Shown here piece after piece: positions 48,401 through 59,540 of a stretch of DNA of 64,000 nt; position 1 is the first letter of the stretch, and every line of letters begins with the position of its first letter. The DNA lies in contig NC_088783.1 of assembly GCF_958450345.1 (NCBI RefSeq), forward strand, positions 25,733,701-25,797,700, read 5' to 3'. A model generated the notes under the pieces. That model made no database searches. It was not told the origin of the DNA and saw nothing but the letters and a program-made list of their open reading frames with translations. Both the position numbers and the translations under genes were made by a program. This DNA comes from Calliphora vicina (lineage: Eukaryota; Arthropoda; Insecta; Diptera; Calliphoridae).

Positions 48401-50598
48401 TTTTTTCATTGCAAGTAATAATTTACATTTATAGCGTTCAAGCATCATTTCAAGGTCTCGGGTTCAATTTGTATAGTACCGAATTTCTCTGCTTTTTTTG
48501 GATAAATCCTGCTGCTTGAAGCTATTGTTGAGTTTGACAATAATTCAAACTTTTTTGGATCTTTATCTTCCGTGTCAAAATCACCGCTTCTGAACCACAC
48601 AAACCATTTGTCGCACGTTGAAACCGATGAAAAACATTCACCATAAACTTCGGTGAGCAATCAGAAACAAAAACCACGTTCAAACGATACGCCATCTGTT
48701 GTAAATCCCACATTTTTAAGTCATACACCCAATATATTAATCAGACATTCATGGTCGATATAGTCTTATTTCAGGAGGACATTTTTATAGGGGCTACGTA
48801 AAATAATGAACCGATTTCAACCAGTTTCAATAGGATTTGTCCTTGAACCGAAAATGCAAAATATCTTCAAAATTTCCACCAGCCACCGATATAAAAATCT
48901 GTGAAAATTAATGTTAATTTAACAAAAACCATAAACTAAGACCTACTTTCAGAAATAATTGTTCTCTCATAAATAAATTTTGGAAATTTGAAGATTTAAA
49001 TATAAATAATTTTAATAAATATTGTGAGGATCAGGTCACATTTTGTGTAATTGGAAAGAAAATTTCTTGTATTAATGATTTTAGAATCAAATTACATAAT
49101 AAACCCCCAAGTTTAATGCCAAGATTTCACTTTCGAAAAAGAAGCCTGAAAAAGGGCAAAATTCACTTGTTAACATAAAAATAATGTAAGTAGATTGAAA
49201 TGCATTTTCTGTGACCCCAGATATCATACTGACCAATACATAATATCAGATGTAAATGTTTGAACGAATTTTGGTATTGAAATTATGCAAAACCGACCCA
49301 TATATGGATGTGCCAGAAGCTAAAAGGTCTAACTCCACTTTTCAATTTCTCAACTTTGTTATAATTAGTTCTGAACTCTTTGAAAATTATTTTGATCTTC
49401 TATTATTTAATTTATGAAGAGTGGACACAACCATTTCTTCCGTTTTATCATTTTCATAAATTTTAGAAATCAATTTTTCAAACATTACTAATTTACTCCA
49501 ATATTTATATTGTTAGGCCTTTCTGACACATCCATAGGGCTGAAATATATATTAACAGAAGTAAAAACATACGATTTTAGTCCAACAAATTCATAAATGG
49601 CCAACTTGTTTACAAAATATTAATTGATTTGTGGGATTTCACAAACAAATTTGTATTTACTTTTAGTATCTAATGTAAAAATGTTAATTTTTTAATTAAC
49701 AATCGAAAATATTTTATAAGGAACGCAAGAATATAATATAATTTACAATAAACTTGACTCTACTTCAAATAAAAAATAATCTATATATAACTTAATTTTT
49801 TAGGATCCCGCCATAACCAAACGTCTTCAGAAGGGTATGTTGTGTGAGGAAACTGTCTTGAAAACCGATACATTCCTACAAATGTTTGGTGGCTATTTGG
49901 GACAATTGGTTAAGTCTTCCAGTACATGGCCCGGTTATGAGAATATCTCTAGTAAATTGCAAAAATATTACCAAAACTTTAAACAAATAACCCACAAACT
50001 GGCCAAAGCTAATGAAGGTGATCGCTTTGTTGTACTCAATCATGGCGATATGTGGACCAATAACTTTATGTACACCTATGAAGATGAAAGTGATTTAAAC
50101 AAGCCCACCAAAGTTATATTTGTAAGTAGATGTTTAAATTAGTTTTAAACAATTTAATTTACTGTACAATTTTTATATTTTTAGGTTGATTTCCAACTAA
50201 GTTTCTATGGCAGTCCCGGTTGTGATTTGAATTTCTTTTTGAATACCAGTGTTCAATTGGACATTTTGAAAACAAAACGTAATGACTTAATAGAAATCTA
50301 CTATAAAAGCTTCTCCGAATGTTTGGATTATATGCGTTATGAGAATATACCCTCTTTGGAGGACTTGAAATATGAGTTAAGATCAAGAGAATTGTATGGT
50401 TTATTTGCTCTGTTTGGTTTTCTGCCCATGGTAACACTGCCAAAAGAACTTTCGGGGGATACCAGCATTGAAGCGTTCACCAATGAGGAATACAAGAATA
50501 AAAAATTGGAATCTATATTTGCCCGAGATGAATTGACAAATCATTTGAAATACAGTCTTAAACGTTTTGAGGAATTGGGTGTTTTAGATGAATTTTAG
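45402..50598 (+). CDS. EcKinase / CHK-kinase-like protein, gene 1 (423 aa)
   Basis: Exons 45402-45772, 45840-46008, 49804-50121, 50185-50598; all introns GT-AG, phases 2, 0, 0. The product has the kinase-like landmarks of the EcKL family: a glycine-containing loop GSNPGDNYCSSIY (residues 43-55), the ATP-binding Lys 81 in SLIVKTIP, Glu 101 in the helix before YWDVLP, the catalytic HGDMWTNN (His 260, Asp 262, Asn 267) and the metal-binding DFQ (Asp 288) before LSFYGSPG. The length fits the family (about 400-430 aa). Members of this family phosphorylate small alcohols; the silkworm enzyme acts on ecdysteroids and fly members have been linked to detoxification. The substrate here is unknown. At the hinge, where many members have an acidic residue (LVxEDL), this protein has VFNDL. 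Cytosolic; no signal peptide. Start: first in-frame ATG, after an A-rich leader. Intron 2 is 3.8 kb of transposons; introns 1 and 3 are 67 and 63 bp. Confidence 0.93.
46083..46671. mobile_element. Pogo/Tigger-like MITE in intron 2 of gene 1 (589 bp)
   Basis: TA at 46081-46082 and 46672-46673. Ends CAGGTTGGCCTCGATTTACG and the inverse of CGCGTAAATGGAGGCTTACCTG. Subterminal CGCGTAAA-type motifs repeat at both ends. CAGGT...CTCGATTTACGCG termini with TA targets are typical of Tigger/pogo elements. No transposase. Confidence 0.75.
46825..47153. repeat. Tandem array in intron 2 of gene 1, first part
   Basis: Degenerate units of about 30 bp, ATACTGTTATACACAAAATT followed by TTCTATAGAAA. The unit matches the inverse of the array at 29285-29672. 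Confidence 0.8.
47154..47608. mobile_element. hAT-type MITE inserted in the tandem array (455 bp)
   Basis: Starts TAGAGTGTCCCAAAAACCGG and ends with the inverse of TAGAGTATCCAAAACGG. Subterminal AAACCGGTTTAAC motifs occur at both sides. ACTGTTAT at 47146-47153 and 47609-47616 would be an 8-bp duplication, but this word is also part of the array unit. Confidence 0.75.
47617..47880. repeat. Tandem array in intron 2 of gene 1, second part
   Basis: Continues the roughly 30-bp units (AATACTGTTATACACAACAT, TTTCTATAGAAAA) interrupted by the hAT-type MITE. Confidence 0.8.
47907..48732 (-). mobile_element. Mariner copy E in intron 2 of gene 1
   Basis: Antisense to the host gene. The 5' terminus (inverse of TTGGGTGTATGACTTAAAAA) ends at 48732 followed by TA; the 3' terminus near 47907 is degraded. 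Transposase pieces on the minus strand include RATNGLCGSEAVILTRKIKI and a GDFDTEDKD stretch in another frame. The region between is shortened and frameshifted. Confidence 0.8.
48745..48895 (+). mobile_element. Dispersed repeat family O, fragment
   Basis: GACATTTTTATAGGGGCTAC, AATAATGAACCGATTTCAAC and CAGTTTCAATAGGATTTGTC follow the 3' part of the full copy at 50856-51624. Confidence 0.65.
48896..49803. other. Rest of intron 2 of gene 1, nothing recognised
   Basis: AT-rich without clear repeats up to the acceptor ATTTTTTAG at 49803. Confidence 0.5.
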
Positions 50599-50677
50599 TT
50601 TTAAGCAAAATTAAAAGAAAATGTAAAATTTTGCAATATAAATATTAATTTATAGTAGTGATGTGTAGAAAGTACAA

Positions 50678-50683
50678 AATAAA
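50678..50683 (+). terminator. Poly(A) signal of EcKL gene 1
   Basis: AATAAA 80 bases after the stop codon. Further AATAAA words lie near 50729 and 50763. Confidence 0.5.
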
Positions 50684-50855
50684 AGTAGTTTAAAGTTTAT
50701 ATTGGTTTTCAGAGTTTGTTTTTTGTTATGAATAAATAAATGCCTAATGGTCTCTTAAACAGAATAAAGCTTAATTTGGGCTTAATTTTGGTAAAGATCC
50801 ATACAACAGCGTCTTAACAATGAAATTTTAATATTGGTTCCATTTTAAAACTTAA

Positions 50856-51624
50856 AACAAGTAAGAAAGTATGGATGGTAAAGCCCGACCATATAATACC
50901 CTACAATAAGTAAAAGAGCAAAAACATTTTTCTTTTAAAATTTCAATAATTTATATTTTTGAGTGATTTTTGGATGTGGGCCTTATATGGGGGCTATGAC
51001 CAATTATGGACCGATCACAATGAAATTAGGTCGTGTGATTTATGTATGAATATGTATGATATATGAAAGTTTACTATGTTGAATTTTGTGAGTATACCAA
51101 TATTTTTAAGCGATTTATGCACGTTATAGTTATTTTCGGAAGCGGGTCTATATGGGAGCTATGACTAATTATGGACCGATCGTAACAAAATTTGGTGACA
51201 TGAATTTTGTATATATAAAACTTATTTGGAGCGAAATTTGTGTAGTTACATAGATAAATTAAACATTTATGACCGATAAAGTCCAATTTCGAGGGGACAT
51301 TTGTATGGGGGCTAGGTGAAATAATGAACCGATTTCAGCCAGTTTCAATAGGCTTGGTCCTTGGGCCGAAAAAATGATATGTACCAAATTTGATCGAAAT
51401 ATCTTCAAAATTGCGACCTGTACTCTGCGCACAAAGTTTACATGGACAGCCAGCAAGCCAGTCAGCCAACCAGACGGACGGACATCGTTTAATCGACTCA
51501 GAAAGTGATTTTAAGTCGATCGGTATACTTTAAGGTGGGTGTTAGACTAATATTTTTGGGCGTTACAAACATCTGCACAAAAGCATAATACCCTCACCAC
51601 TATGGTGGTGTAGGGTATAAAAAA
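50856..51624 (+). mobile_element. Dispersed repeat family O, full-length copy
   Basis: Head AACAAGTAAGAAAGTATGGA, GCCCGACCATATAATACCCT; a body with TATGGGAGCTATGACTAATT and ATGGACCGATCGTAACAAAA; the stretch CCAGACGGACGGACATCG; and the end ACCACTATGGTGGTGTAGGG-TATAA. ATACCCT near the head and its inverse AGGGTAT at the end parallel family P. No open frame. It lies between EcKL genes 1 and 2. Confidence 0.75.
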
Positions 51625-51689
51625 TGTACATTTCTGCTTAGTGTATATAGGGGTCAAAGTTCTTCTAATGTAATCGGTTTTCAAGATAG

Positions 51690-52575
51690 GCTATATGACT
51701 TAAAAATGCGGGATTTACAATAAATGGCGTATATTTGAAAAATGTGACGCTGAAGCACACCGATTAATCACCGAAGCTTATGATGAATGTGTTCCATCGG
51801 TTTCAACGTACGAGCGATAGTTTGTTCGGTTCAGAAGTTGTGATTTTAACACAGAAGATAAAGATCGCCCCAGGCCAGCCAAAAAATTGTCAAGACCAAG
51901 AATTGGAGGCATTACTCCATGAATATTGTTGTCAAACTCAACAAGAGCTTGCAAAATCATTGGGAGCTATTCAATCAGCAATTTCAAAATGTTTGCGAGC
52001 AGCAGGATTCATTCCAATGCAGGGAAATTGGGTACCATGCGAATTGAAGCCGAGAGACCTTGAAATACGATTTTGCATGTCCAAAATGATGTTGAAACGC
52101 CATAAAAAATCATTGCTGCACCGAATCATTAATTGCGATGAAAAGAGGATCCATTACTATAACCAGAAGCGTAAGGTATCGTATGTGAAGCCCAGCCGAA
52201 TCGACACCAAAGTCAAATATCCATGGCGCTAAGGTAATGCTCAGTATTTGGTGGGACCCAAAGGGTTCGGTACAGGTTCCCTTTAGGGATCATTGGCCGA
52301 TTAACGCCCATAATATGCGGACAGACATAAAACCGTAATATTCCATCATGTAAACGATCTGCCACATCGATCGATGCTGAACGCTCTCTCTGTAATACGC
52401 TTCATTTTGGAACAGAGTATCCGAAATTAAAAGATGAGCAGTTCTTTTGGCGCGCCGAATCCATATGTTCCCAGAAAGATGGGAAAAAGACATTTGAATA
52501 AATTAATATTGTACAAATGTATCAAAATAAAAGCTAAAAACTTAAAAAAATCTCTCATTTTAAAGTCATACAACC
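51690..52575 (+). mobile_element. Mariner copy F between EcKL genes 1 and 2 (886 bp)
   Basis: Both termini are present, with TA at 51688-51689 and 52576-52577. The frame 51780-52232 keeps 150 codons: VRQ-type entry lost, then KIAPGQPKNCQDQELEALLH, QTQQELAKSLGAIQSAISKC, GNWVPCELKPRDLE and HRIINCDEKRIHYYNQKR. The D of CDEKRI stands at the first catalytic acid. A frame break precedes the GDFDTED segment and the rest is shortened, so the copy (normal size about 1.3 kb) is dead. Confidence 0.8.
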
Positions 52576-52577
52576 TA

Positions 52578-53190
52578 TCGATTTTTTTCAGCTTCTTCAG
52601 ATTCCGTTTGATTATGATTAATTCCCAAAAGAGTTAATAATTGTGTATTTCCGAATTTTATTGGTCAAAGTTTTGTATATTTAAACAATAGTTCAATTAT
52701 TTGTTAAAGAAAATCTTTACTAATTTGAGAAAAACAAATATTTACAAACTAATATCAATTCTACTTTCGATTGGAATTGAATTCTGTGATTCAGATTTTC
52801 ACATCTGCATTTGAAGGAAATTCATTAGAACTATGTGTAACTGTAATGATTCGTTTATTACGACAACTATCAAAATTACAAAATTTTAGTTTTTTCTCAA
52901 TTTCAAAGATTTTCTAAAGAAAATCAAATTCATTAATCTGCCTCAATTCAAAATCTGAAACCACAATTCCAAATAACCTATTTCAATCATATCGGTATGT
53001 TCTTTGATAAAAAGAAAAAATAAAAAAAAGAAAAAAACTAAACCATTACAACAAGTCAATCAATTTGCCCCCGTACTGCACAAATAGTCAAATCAAAGCA
53101 AAATGTCATTACAATGATTAGAATCAATTAAAATATGAATCTCCCTCTCAGCACACAAATGCCACATTAATTGTAACAATAGATACAAGT
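52578..53190. other. Upstream region of EcKL gene 2
   Basis: AT-rich; no repeat recognised. Confidence 0.4.
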
Positions 53191-53198
53191 TATAAATA
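53191..53198 (+). promoter_or_regulatory. TATA box of EcKL gene 2
   Basis: GTTATAAATAC, with an initiator-like TTTAGTTTT about 30 bases downstream (53221 on), leaving a 5' leader of about 35 bases before the ATG at 53258. The spacing is close to ideal for an insect TATA/Inr promoter. Confidence 0.6.
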
Positions 53199-53257
53199 CA
53201 CATCATTTACATAGAAATCTTTTAGTTTTACTACAGATTTTCAACCAAAAATTACAA

Positions 53258-56200
53258 ATGGCCAAATTGGAATCGCCGGAATATCTTAATAACGAATTCA
53301 TACAAACGGCTTTGGAGAATTATTTGTGCTGCAATGAAGTGAAAATAAATGAATTTGTAATTTCAAATTTGGTATCGGGTTCGGGTGAAAATTATTGCAG
53401 TGATATTTATGAAATTAAAGTTAAATATCAGCTATTAGATGGCGATGGAGAACAGCGAGAAAATGTGGTAGTTAAAAGTATGCCGAAACACAAGCAAATA
53501 GTTTTGAGAAATTTGAAAATTTACAATAGAGAATTGTATTTCTATAAGAATATTCTACCCCAAATGGAAACATTAATGAAGATAAAGGACAAGGAATATG
53601 TATTAGGACCCAGGTAGGACAACATTTTTAGTAAACACCTGAATAAATATTTAAATTGGTTTAAAATTTATATAATTAGACTTTATTATAATATCTCGAA
53701 ACCGGTGGAAACATTAGTGTTTCAAAATCTAAATCCTTTGGGTTTTCATTTGCAAAGTCGTCAAAATGGTTTAGATAAAATTCACTCGCTCGAGGTTTTA
53801 CAAAAGCTGGCTCAATATCATGCCTTGTCATTAAGCTTAAATGAACGAGTAAGTTTTGATTTTCCACCATATCCATAAACATCAATAAAGATGATAATAT
53901 TATAATTTTTAAAATTCCAGGATGATAATTTATTTTCCAATATCATGCAACGTTATCCTTTTGGCTTATTAAATATGGATTCTTGTAAATCGGATTCTTT
54001 TAAGGCTTTATTTGGTGCTCAATTACTAAAACTAATCGAATTGCTTAAAACTGATTCACAAATAGAATTGGACACTATTAAGAAATTGGAGAATTATTAT
54101 GCTCATTTTACGGAACGAGTTCTAAAATCAGTTTATCCTTTGAAAGGGCAATTGAATGTTTTAAATCATGGTGACTTGTGGGTGAATAATTTAATGTTTT
54201 GCTATGGCTCGAAGGATGACAGTAGACCCACGGAAGTGAGATTTGTAAGTATTAAAGATAAAACAATATTGGACGGTTAAAATTCGTTGAAGAATTGATA
54301 TGACATCTGGCCAGAGGACTATATAAAAAATATACATACTTCAAAAACGAATAATTTTGAAAATAATTAATTTTAAAACTAATTAAATGAGAATACAAAA
54401 AAAACTTTCATTTAAAGGAGTAACTTTTGTTGGTTATTCCTAAAGTTTCATGTAAAAAACTGAATCTCAAATCTAATCATCCTATTCTCTAAATTTGACT
54501 TCATGAGACTCACATATTTTTACGTAATATAAGTTGCAGGGCACACTTAGAAAGGTGACTGCATCACTACAACAATACAAAAACAACAGGTACTTTGTTT
54601 TTGTTAAAAAGTAGGTGAACTGTCAAAGTTGCCTGATGTTGTTTTTGCTTTTGGGTTTGTTGTATTTTTCGCCACAACAACCACAAGTGAATTGACAATT
54701 CAAACTGAATAAAAAAAATAATCAGCTGTTTCATCGCAGTCACCTTTCTAAGTGTGCCCTCAAGGCGAATTTATATACCAGGTGGTGTCGATAGCACAGC
54801 TGATTATTGTTTACTTTACTTGTTTAGATGTTTGAGCTGTCAAATTGTCTTGTGTTTGTTGCGGCGAATTCTACAACAAACGTAAAAATAACAAAAACAT
54901 GGAAACTTTGACAGCTTAAACCACATAAACAAAAATAATTTACAAGTGGTTTTTGTAAATGTTGTACTTGTTGTAGAATCGACACCACCTGGTATATAAA
55001 TTCGCCTTGTGTGCCCTGATAAGTTGATTCATTTAGAGTTTTTTTTATTATAAATAAAACACTTAAAATATAATTGGATGTCGGAATCTTTTTTTACCAT
55101 CAACAAGTATTAATTTTATCATTCCGTTTGTAACACATCGAAATATTCATTGCAGACCCACAAAAGTATACATATCCTGGGTACTTATGAAATTGTGAGA
55201 CGATCTAGCTGTGTCCGTCGGTTTGTTTGTCTGTCTGTTGAAAACACGATAGGGCCCAAACGAAAGGACCGGGCTTGCTAGCTAAAACAGCTTGATAAAA
55301 TACTCTCTGTTGATAAGGTTGATTGGTATTGAAAATGTGAAATATCACACCATGATTTTAACTAGCCCACATACAAATATCCCCCTGGAATACTTTCACA
55401 AATTATTTCTAATTACTCTGAAATTATACCGTAAAGTATGACGAAAATCGGGTAACATTTTTCACTAGTCCCCCTCAGAAAATGAATTTAACATTCATAA
55501 TTGTCCTATAATAATTCGTGATGAAAAGGTTTTACATGAACCTAAAACTTACCACCAACTTTTGTGAGGATCTGTCCATAATTGAAACTAAAACATATAT
55601 TGATCAAAATGCACGATTATTGATTTTCGTAATACAGCTACCCTTCACCAAATTATACTTCAAAATAAAAATTTTAAATATTTTTAGGTAATCGAAATTT
55701 ATTTTTTTTTTTTTTTTATTTTTTGTAAAATTTTTTTTTTGTAATTTTTTTTTTAAATTTAAAATTTTTTTTTTTAGTTTTTTAAATTTTTGAAAAAAAA
55801 TTTCGGGTTAAAAAAATATTTTTTCGATTTTCACTCATTGTACGTCCAACTTAACATGGTCTTATATACGTCGTTGCAAAGGTCTTTGAAATATCTATCA
55901 TTAGATATCCATATTAATGACATAGCAATCCAGATGTTTTTTTTTTCATTTTTTGTTAACATTTTTTTTTTTAAATTTAAAATTTTTTTTTTTTTTAATT
56001 TTTGTTTAATATTAAGCGAAAAAAAAACTTTTGGTGAAAAAAAAAGTCGGGTTAAAAAATATTTTTTCCTATTTTGACCCATTATATATCCATATTGTCT
56101 ATATTAATGACTTAGTAATCCAGATATAGGTCAAAAATAGGACAAATATCGAGGTTTTCTCCTTATATCTCTGCCATTTGTGGACCGGAGATATTGATGT

Positions 56201-58243
56201 ATGAATCGTGTATGTAAGTTATTTGGGGGCTTCGGAAAGTTGATTTCAACAGACAGACGGACATGGCTTAATCGACTCCGCTATCTATAAGGTACCAGAA
56301 TATATATATATACTTTATAGGGTCGGAAAATTATATTGTTGAAATTACAAACGGAATGACAAACTTATACATACATATATACCCTTCTCACGAAGGTGAA
56401 GGGTATAATAAGATGACAATATGATCTGTGAAAAAAATCCTCTAAATAAATCACCCTATACTGGCACCAAAACAAAACAACTTCTAAATACTTTTGTTGC
56501 TCAATCGATGAAAATAATTGCCCGTGTTCTTAAATCGGGTGATTTCAAAAACATGCCATTTTCAAAAAAGAATATTACGAGGGTGGGTCAAAAGGTCCGT
56601 GCCTTTTTAAATGAAACGCAGGTATTTGGATAAAAAATTATTTAATTTATCAACATAGTCTCCTTTGAATTGTATGCACTTTGTCCAACATTTCTCTAAT
56701 TTTGTTATCCATTCCTACAAATAAGATTTGTCGAGGTCATTAAAATAGGTATTTTTTGAGGGATGCGAAATTAACCTTAAGCTCTCTTTTGTTGTGTCTT
56801 ATTTCTGACTTTTTGGTTGAATTTTCCGTTTTGGTGTATTCAGGGACTTATAGTAAAATTTCACGGATAAAAAAAGACCCATGCCTTGAGGATTTAGAGG
56901 GTTAACACATTCTACAAAAATGTTCTCCGTTAAAATTTGCATAAATTTTAATACATTTTATACATAAAATGTTCTTTAAAATAAAATTCTTAATAAATGC
57001 TAAATTAACCCTCGGCTCTCTTTTGTTATGTCTTATTTCTGACTTTCTGGTTGAATTTTCCCTTTTGGTGTATTTAGGGACTTATAGTAAAATTTTACGG
57101 ATAATATTTTTGCGGAACAGTTTAACCCATTAAATCCATGTTTTAATGGCGTTTTTGGCTCATTTTTAAAAGAAGGACAAAAAAGACCCATGCCTTGAGG
57201 ATTTAGAGGGTTAACATATTCTACAAAAATATTCTCCGTAAAATTTTACATAACTTTTCTGAACACATTTTATACCTAAAATGTAAGGATCCCATGGTTT
57301 CTTATGCCGATTAACAATAAGAATGTGCCAGAGGTGGGAAACTTTAACCCCCCCTCAAATGAAATTCAGATGTAAACTTTCAAAACGCCGATACACGTAT
57401 TGATAGCATTCTCAAACCTTCTAGAATGAAGGTTTTGCTGCAACAAACTGAGCGAAAGGTGAACACTCCCATTTAAGGGAGTAGCCTCATATAACCTATA
57501 AATCAGACGTGGTTTTAGTTCTCAAGTTTTTCCCATCGTTTTCTCGTATGAATACATATTGCTTTTCTCCCTTTTTTCAGATTCCATTTTAGTTTCGAAA
57601 ACATTTTTCTTCTTTCGACATCTCCAACGATTGATTTTCTTCTCAGTTTTGGGGGAAAGTGAAATTCAAAAATAGTGTAAATTTGTAATCTTTTAAAAAA
57701 AATTGTTCACCAAACGCATTTAAAAAAAAAAAACAAATTTAATTTATTTAATTAATTTCCTGCTCTAAAATAGTAGCTAAAATGCCCACTTAAATATTAA
57801 CACAACTTGCTCATTCTTCCATTTTACAGATTGACTTTCAACTCAGCTTCTATGGCAGTCTCGGTTTTGATGTCAACTATTTCCTAAACACCAGCGTTCA
57901 GTTGGATGTCTTAAAGCACAATCGCTCCGAATTAATCGATACGTACACAAACACACTACTACAGACTCTGGAAGCACTGCCATATCCCATGGCGTTGCAA
58001 CCCACTAAAAAACAAATACAACAAGAGATACATGAAAAAGAAGCCTATGGTTTTTTTGTTGCATTTGCATTTTTCCCATTGATGTCAATGTTTGCCACAG
58101 ATTCCCATGACAATTCGTTGGAAAAATTAAAAGATGCAAAATTTGCCGAACAAAAAATTCAATTAATGTTCACCAGCAATAAACGAACAATTGAAACGTT
58201 GAAATTTAATATAAAACGTTTAGAACAATTAGGTATATTGTAA
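53258..58243 (+). CDS. EcKinase / CHK-kinase-like protein, gene 2 (420 aa)
   Basis: Exons 53258-53613, 53680-53848, 53921-54244, 57830-58243; GT-AG introns, phases 2, 0, 0, the same positions as in gene 1. Landmarks: loop SGSGENYCSDIY (residues 40-51), Lys 73 in VVVKSMP, Glu 92 in RELYFYKNILP, catalytic HGDLWVNN (His 258, Asp 260, Asn 265), and DFQ (Asp 285) before LSFYGSLG. All catalytic residues expected for an active EcKL are present. The hinge reads VFQNL, again without the acidic residue. Introns 1 and 2 are 66 and 72 bp; intron 3 is 3.6 kb and holds nested hAT MITEs, two family P copies, a mariner end and a tandem duplication. Joining exon 4 across it rests on matching phase, equal exon length and the DFQ motif that exon 3 lacks. 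Substrate unknown; ecdysteroid or detoxification role by family only. Confidence 0.92.
54537..55018. mobile_element. Outer hAT MITE in intron 3 of gene 2
   Basis: ATAAGTTG at 54529-54536 and 55019-55026 is a perfect 8-bp duplication. Inverted ends share 26 identical bases beginning CAGGGCACACTTAGAAAGGT. The right end is split: all but the last base lies at 54735-54760, and the final G at 55018 follows an inserted second element. Without the insert and its duplication the MITE is about 225 bp. Confidence 0.92.
54761..55009. mobile_element. Inner hAT MITE nested in the outer one (249 bp)
   Basis: TGTGCCCT at 54753-54760 and 55010-55017 is a perfect 8-bp duplication of the outer element's own terminus. 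The inverted ends are 32 identical bases beginning CAAGGCGAATTTATATACCA. No coding capacity. Confidence 0.93.
55095..55560 (-). mobile_element. Dispersed repeat family P, minus-strand fragment
   Basis: TTTATCATTCCGTTTGTAAC and CACAAAAGTATACATATCCT follow the end of a reversed P copy, then GTGTCCGTCGGTTTGTTTGT. Further on the match fades. Lies in intron 3 of gene 2. Confidence 0.5.
55647..56411 (+). mobile_element. Dispersed repeat family P copy with internal duplication
   Basis: Starts TACCCTTCACCAAATTATAC and ends CTTCTCACGAAGGTGAAGGG. The segment from the T-rich run through TCGGGTTAAAAAATATTTTT to ATCCAGAT occurs twice (about 55710-55935 and 55945-56125). Lies in intron 3 of gene 2. Confidence 0.7.
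56578..56752 (-). mobile_element. Mariner (second family) 3' end
   Basis: The terminus GAGGGTGGGTCAAAAGGTCC is followed by GGATAAAAAATTATTTAATT and CAACATAGTCTCCTTTGAAT, matching 15900-16050 in the element at 15872-16600. Only the C-terminal end of the transposase gene is left. In intron 3 of gene 2. Confidence 0.65.
56769..57284 (+). repeat. Tandem duplication in intron 3 of gene 2
   Basis: Unit 1 (about 56769-56971) and unit 2 (about 56998-57284) share CTCTCTTTTGTTNTGTCTTA, GGGACTTATAGTAAAATTT, AAAAGACCCATGCCTTGAGG and CATTTTATAC.TAAAATGT. Unit 1 lacks about 80 bases (TATTTTTGCGGAACAG to AAGAAGGAC) present in unit 2. Confidence 0.8.
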
Positions 58244-59540
58244 ATTTTGTAATTGTGATACAATTTGAAATTTGAGCGGAATTTTAAGTGTTGAAATGGA
58301 AATGGAAATTGAAATTACATTTTTTTATTTTACAAATATACATACATATGTAGATAGCTTTTGTAATTGTGTTTATATTCGATGATTAGTAGCAGAATTA
58401 GTAACAAAAGTAATTTGTGAATTGTTATGAATGATGATGTGTTTGAATAACTAATTACAGTTTGACATGTTGAACATCTAAAAAGTTGATAAATCTTTAT
58501 ACATATATATATTTAATATTACGTGTGTTTATTTAAATATACAAATTAAGTGAAAAAGCGCGCATAAGATATTTTATTGTTTTAGGTATATGTAATAGAT
58601 TGTCTCGCACGTTTTTAAAATTTTCAATTCAGTAAATTCAAATAAGTAGATGCATATTTGTTTGCATACCCTACGAAATGTGTATATGATTTTATATGAA
58701 CTATATCTAGCCGTACAATTGCATTCCGATCAATTATTGAGTTATTAACTTTTACTCATACAATTAGTCAAAAATATACCAACTTCAAGAGCCCATAAAA
58801 ATGAGCCCAACATTTTCAAAATTCTTCAGGATTTTTGTTTATTCACTGGTCTACTTTCATTTCAATTTGAAATCATTGCGCCTGAAGAATATGCCCCGTA
58901 ATCTGTCACACAGTGTTAACAGGTAACGCCACAAATAAAATTTGGAATAATTGCTTGAATTGAAAAATGTTTTCAGAAACACATTTACTTTAAAAAGAGG
59001 TTATAAACTCATATACGTGAAACAAATTTTAAGGTTATGATTCCAAACTTTTGTTTTTAATACTCAACATGTTATAGGAAATTTATTCAGTGCCAAATTG
59101 TTTCCTTAATGTCGATAAAATATAAAACAACTTAATCGTTTTTAAAAGAAATAATGGTATAATTGGTTTCGTTAGTGCAGCACCAACATAATAACAAATT
59201 AAAGATGAGCTATGCAATTATAGTTATGATCCCTCCATCAAAGATCACTCTAACTTGTTTTATATTTAGCCGCTTTCTTGTTTGTTACTACAGTTATTAT
59301 TTAATTAAAATATTAAAAAATATAAGTATTATTAAAATTCTTTAAAATTACAAAACAAAAATTGCGTGTTTTATTTTTTAATTTTATAATAAATATAAGA
59401 TGTCCTCTATTGTTATTAATTTAAATTTATTTAACCCTTAAACAGGTTGTAAATATTTTCAATGTTATTGAGAGAATCAAAAAAGTTAGAAGGAAACTTT
59501 GAATTAGTATAGATTTCGAGCTTGAAACATATAGTTTTTA
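58244..59540. other. 3' flank of EcKL gene 2, nothing else recognised
   Basis: I saw no canonical AATAAA close behind the stop. AT-rich, no repeat boundary. Confidence 0.4.

Noticed and set aside
56772..57215. piggyBac MITEs bounded by TTAA
   Set aside because: The two units remain similar beyond the TTAA words, so tandem duplication explains the pattern better.
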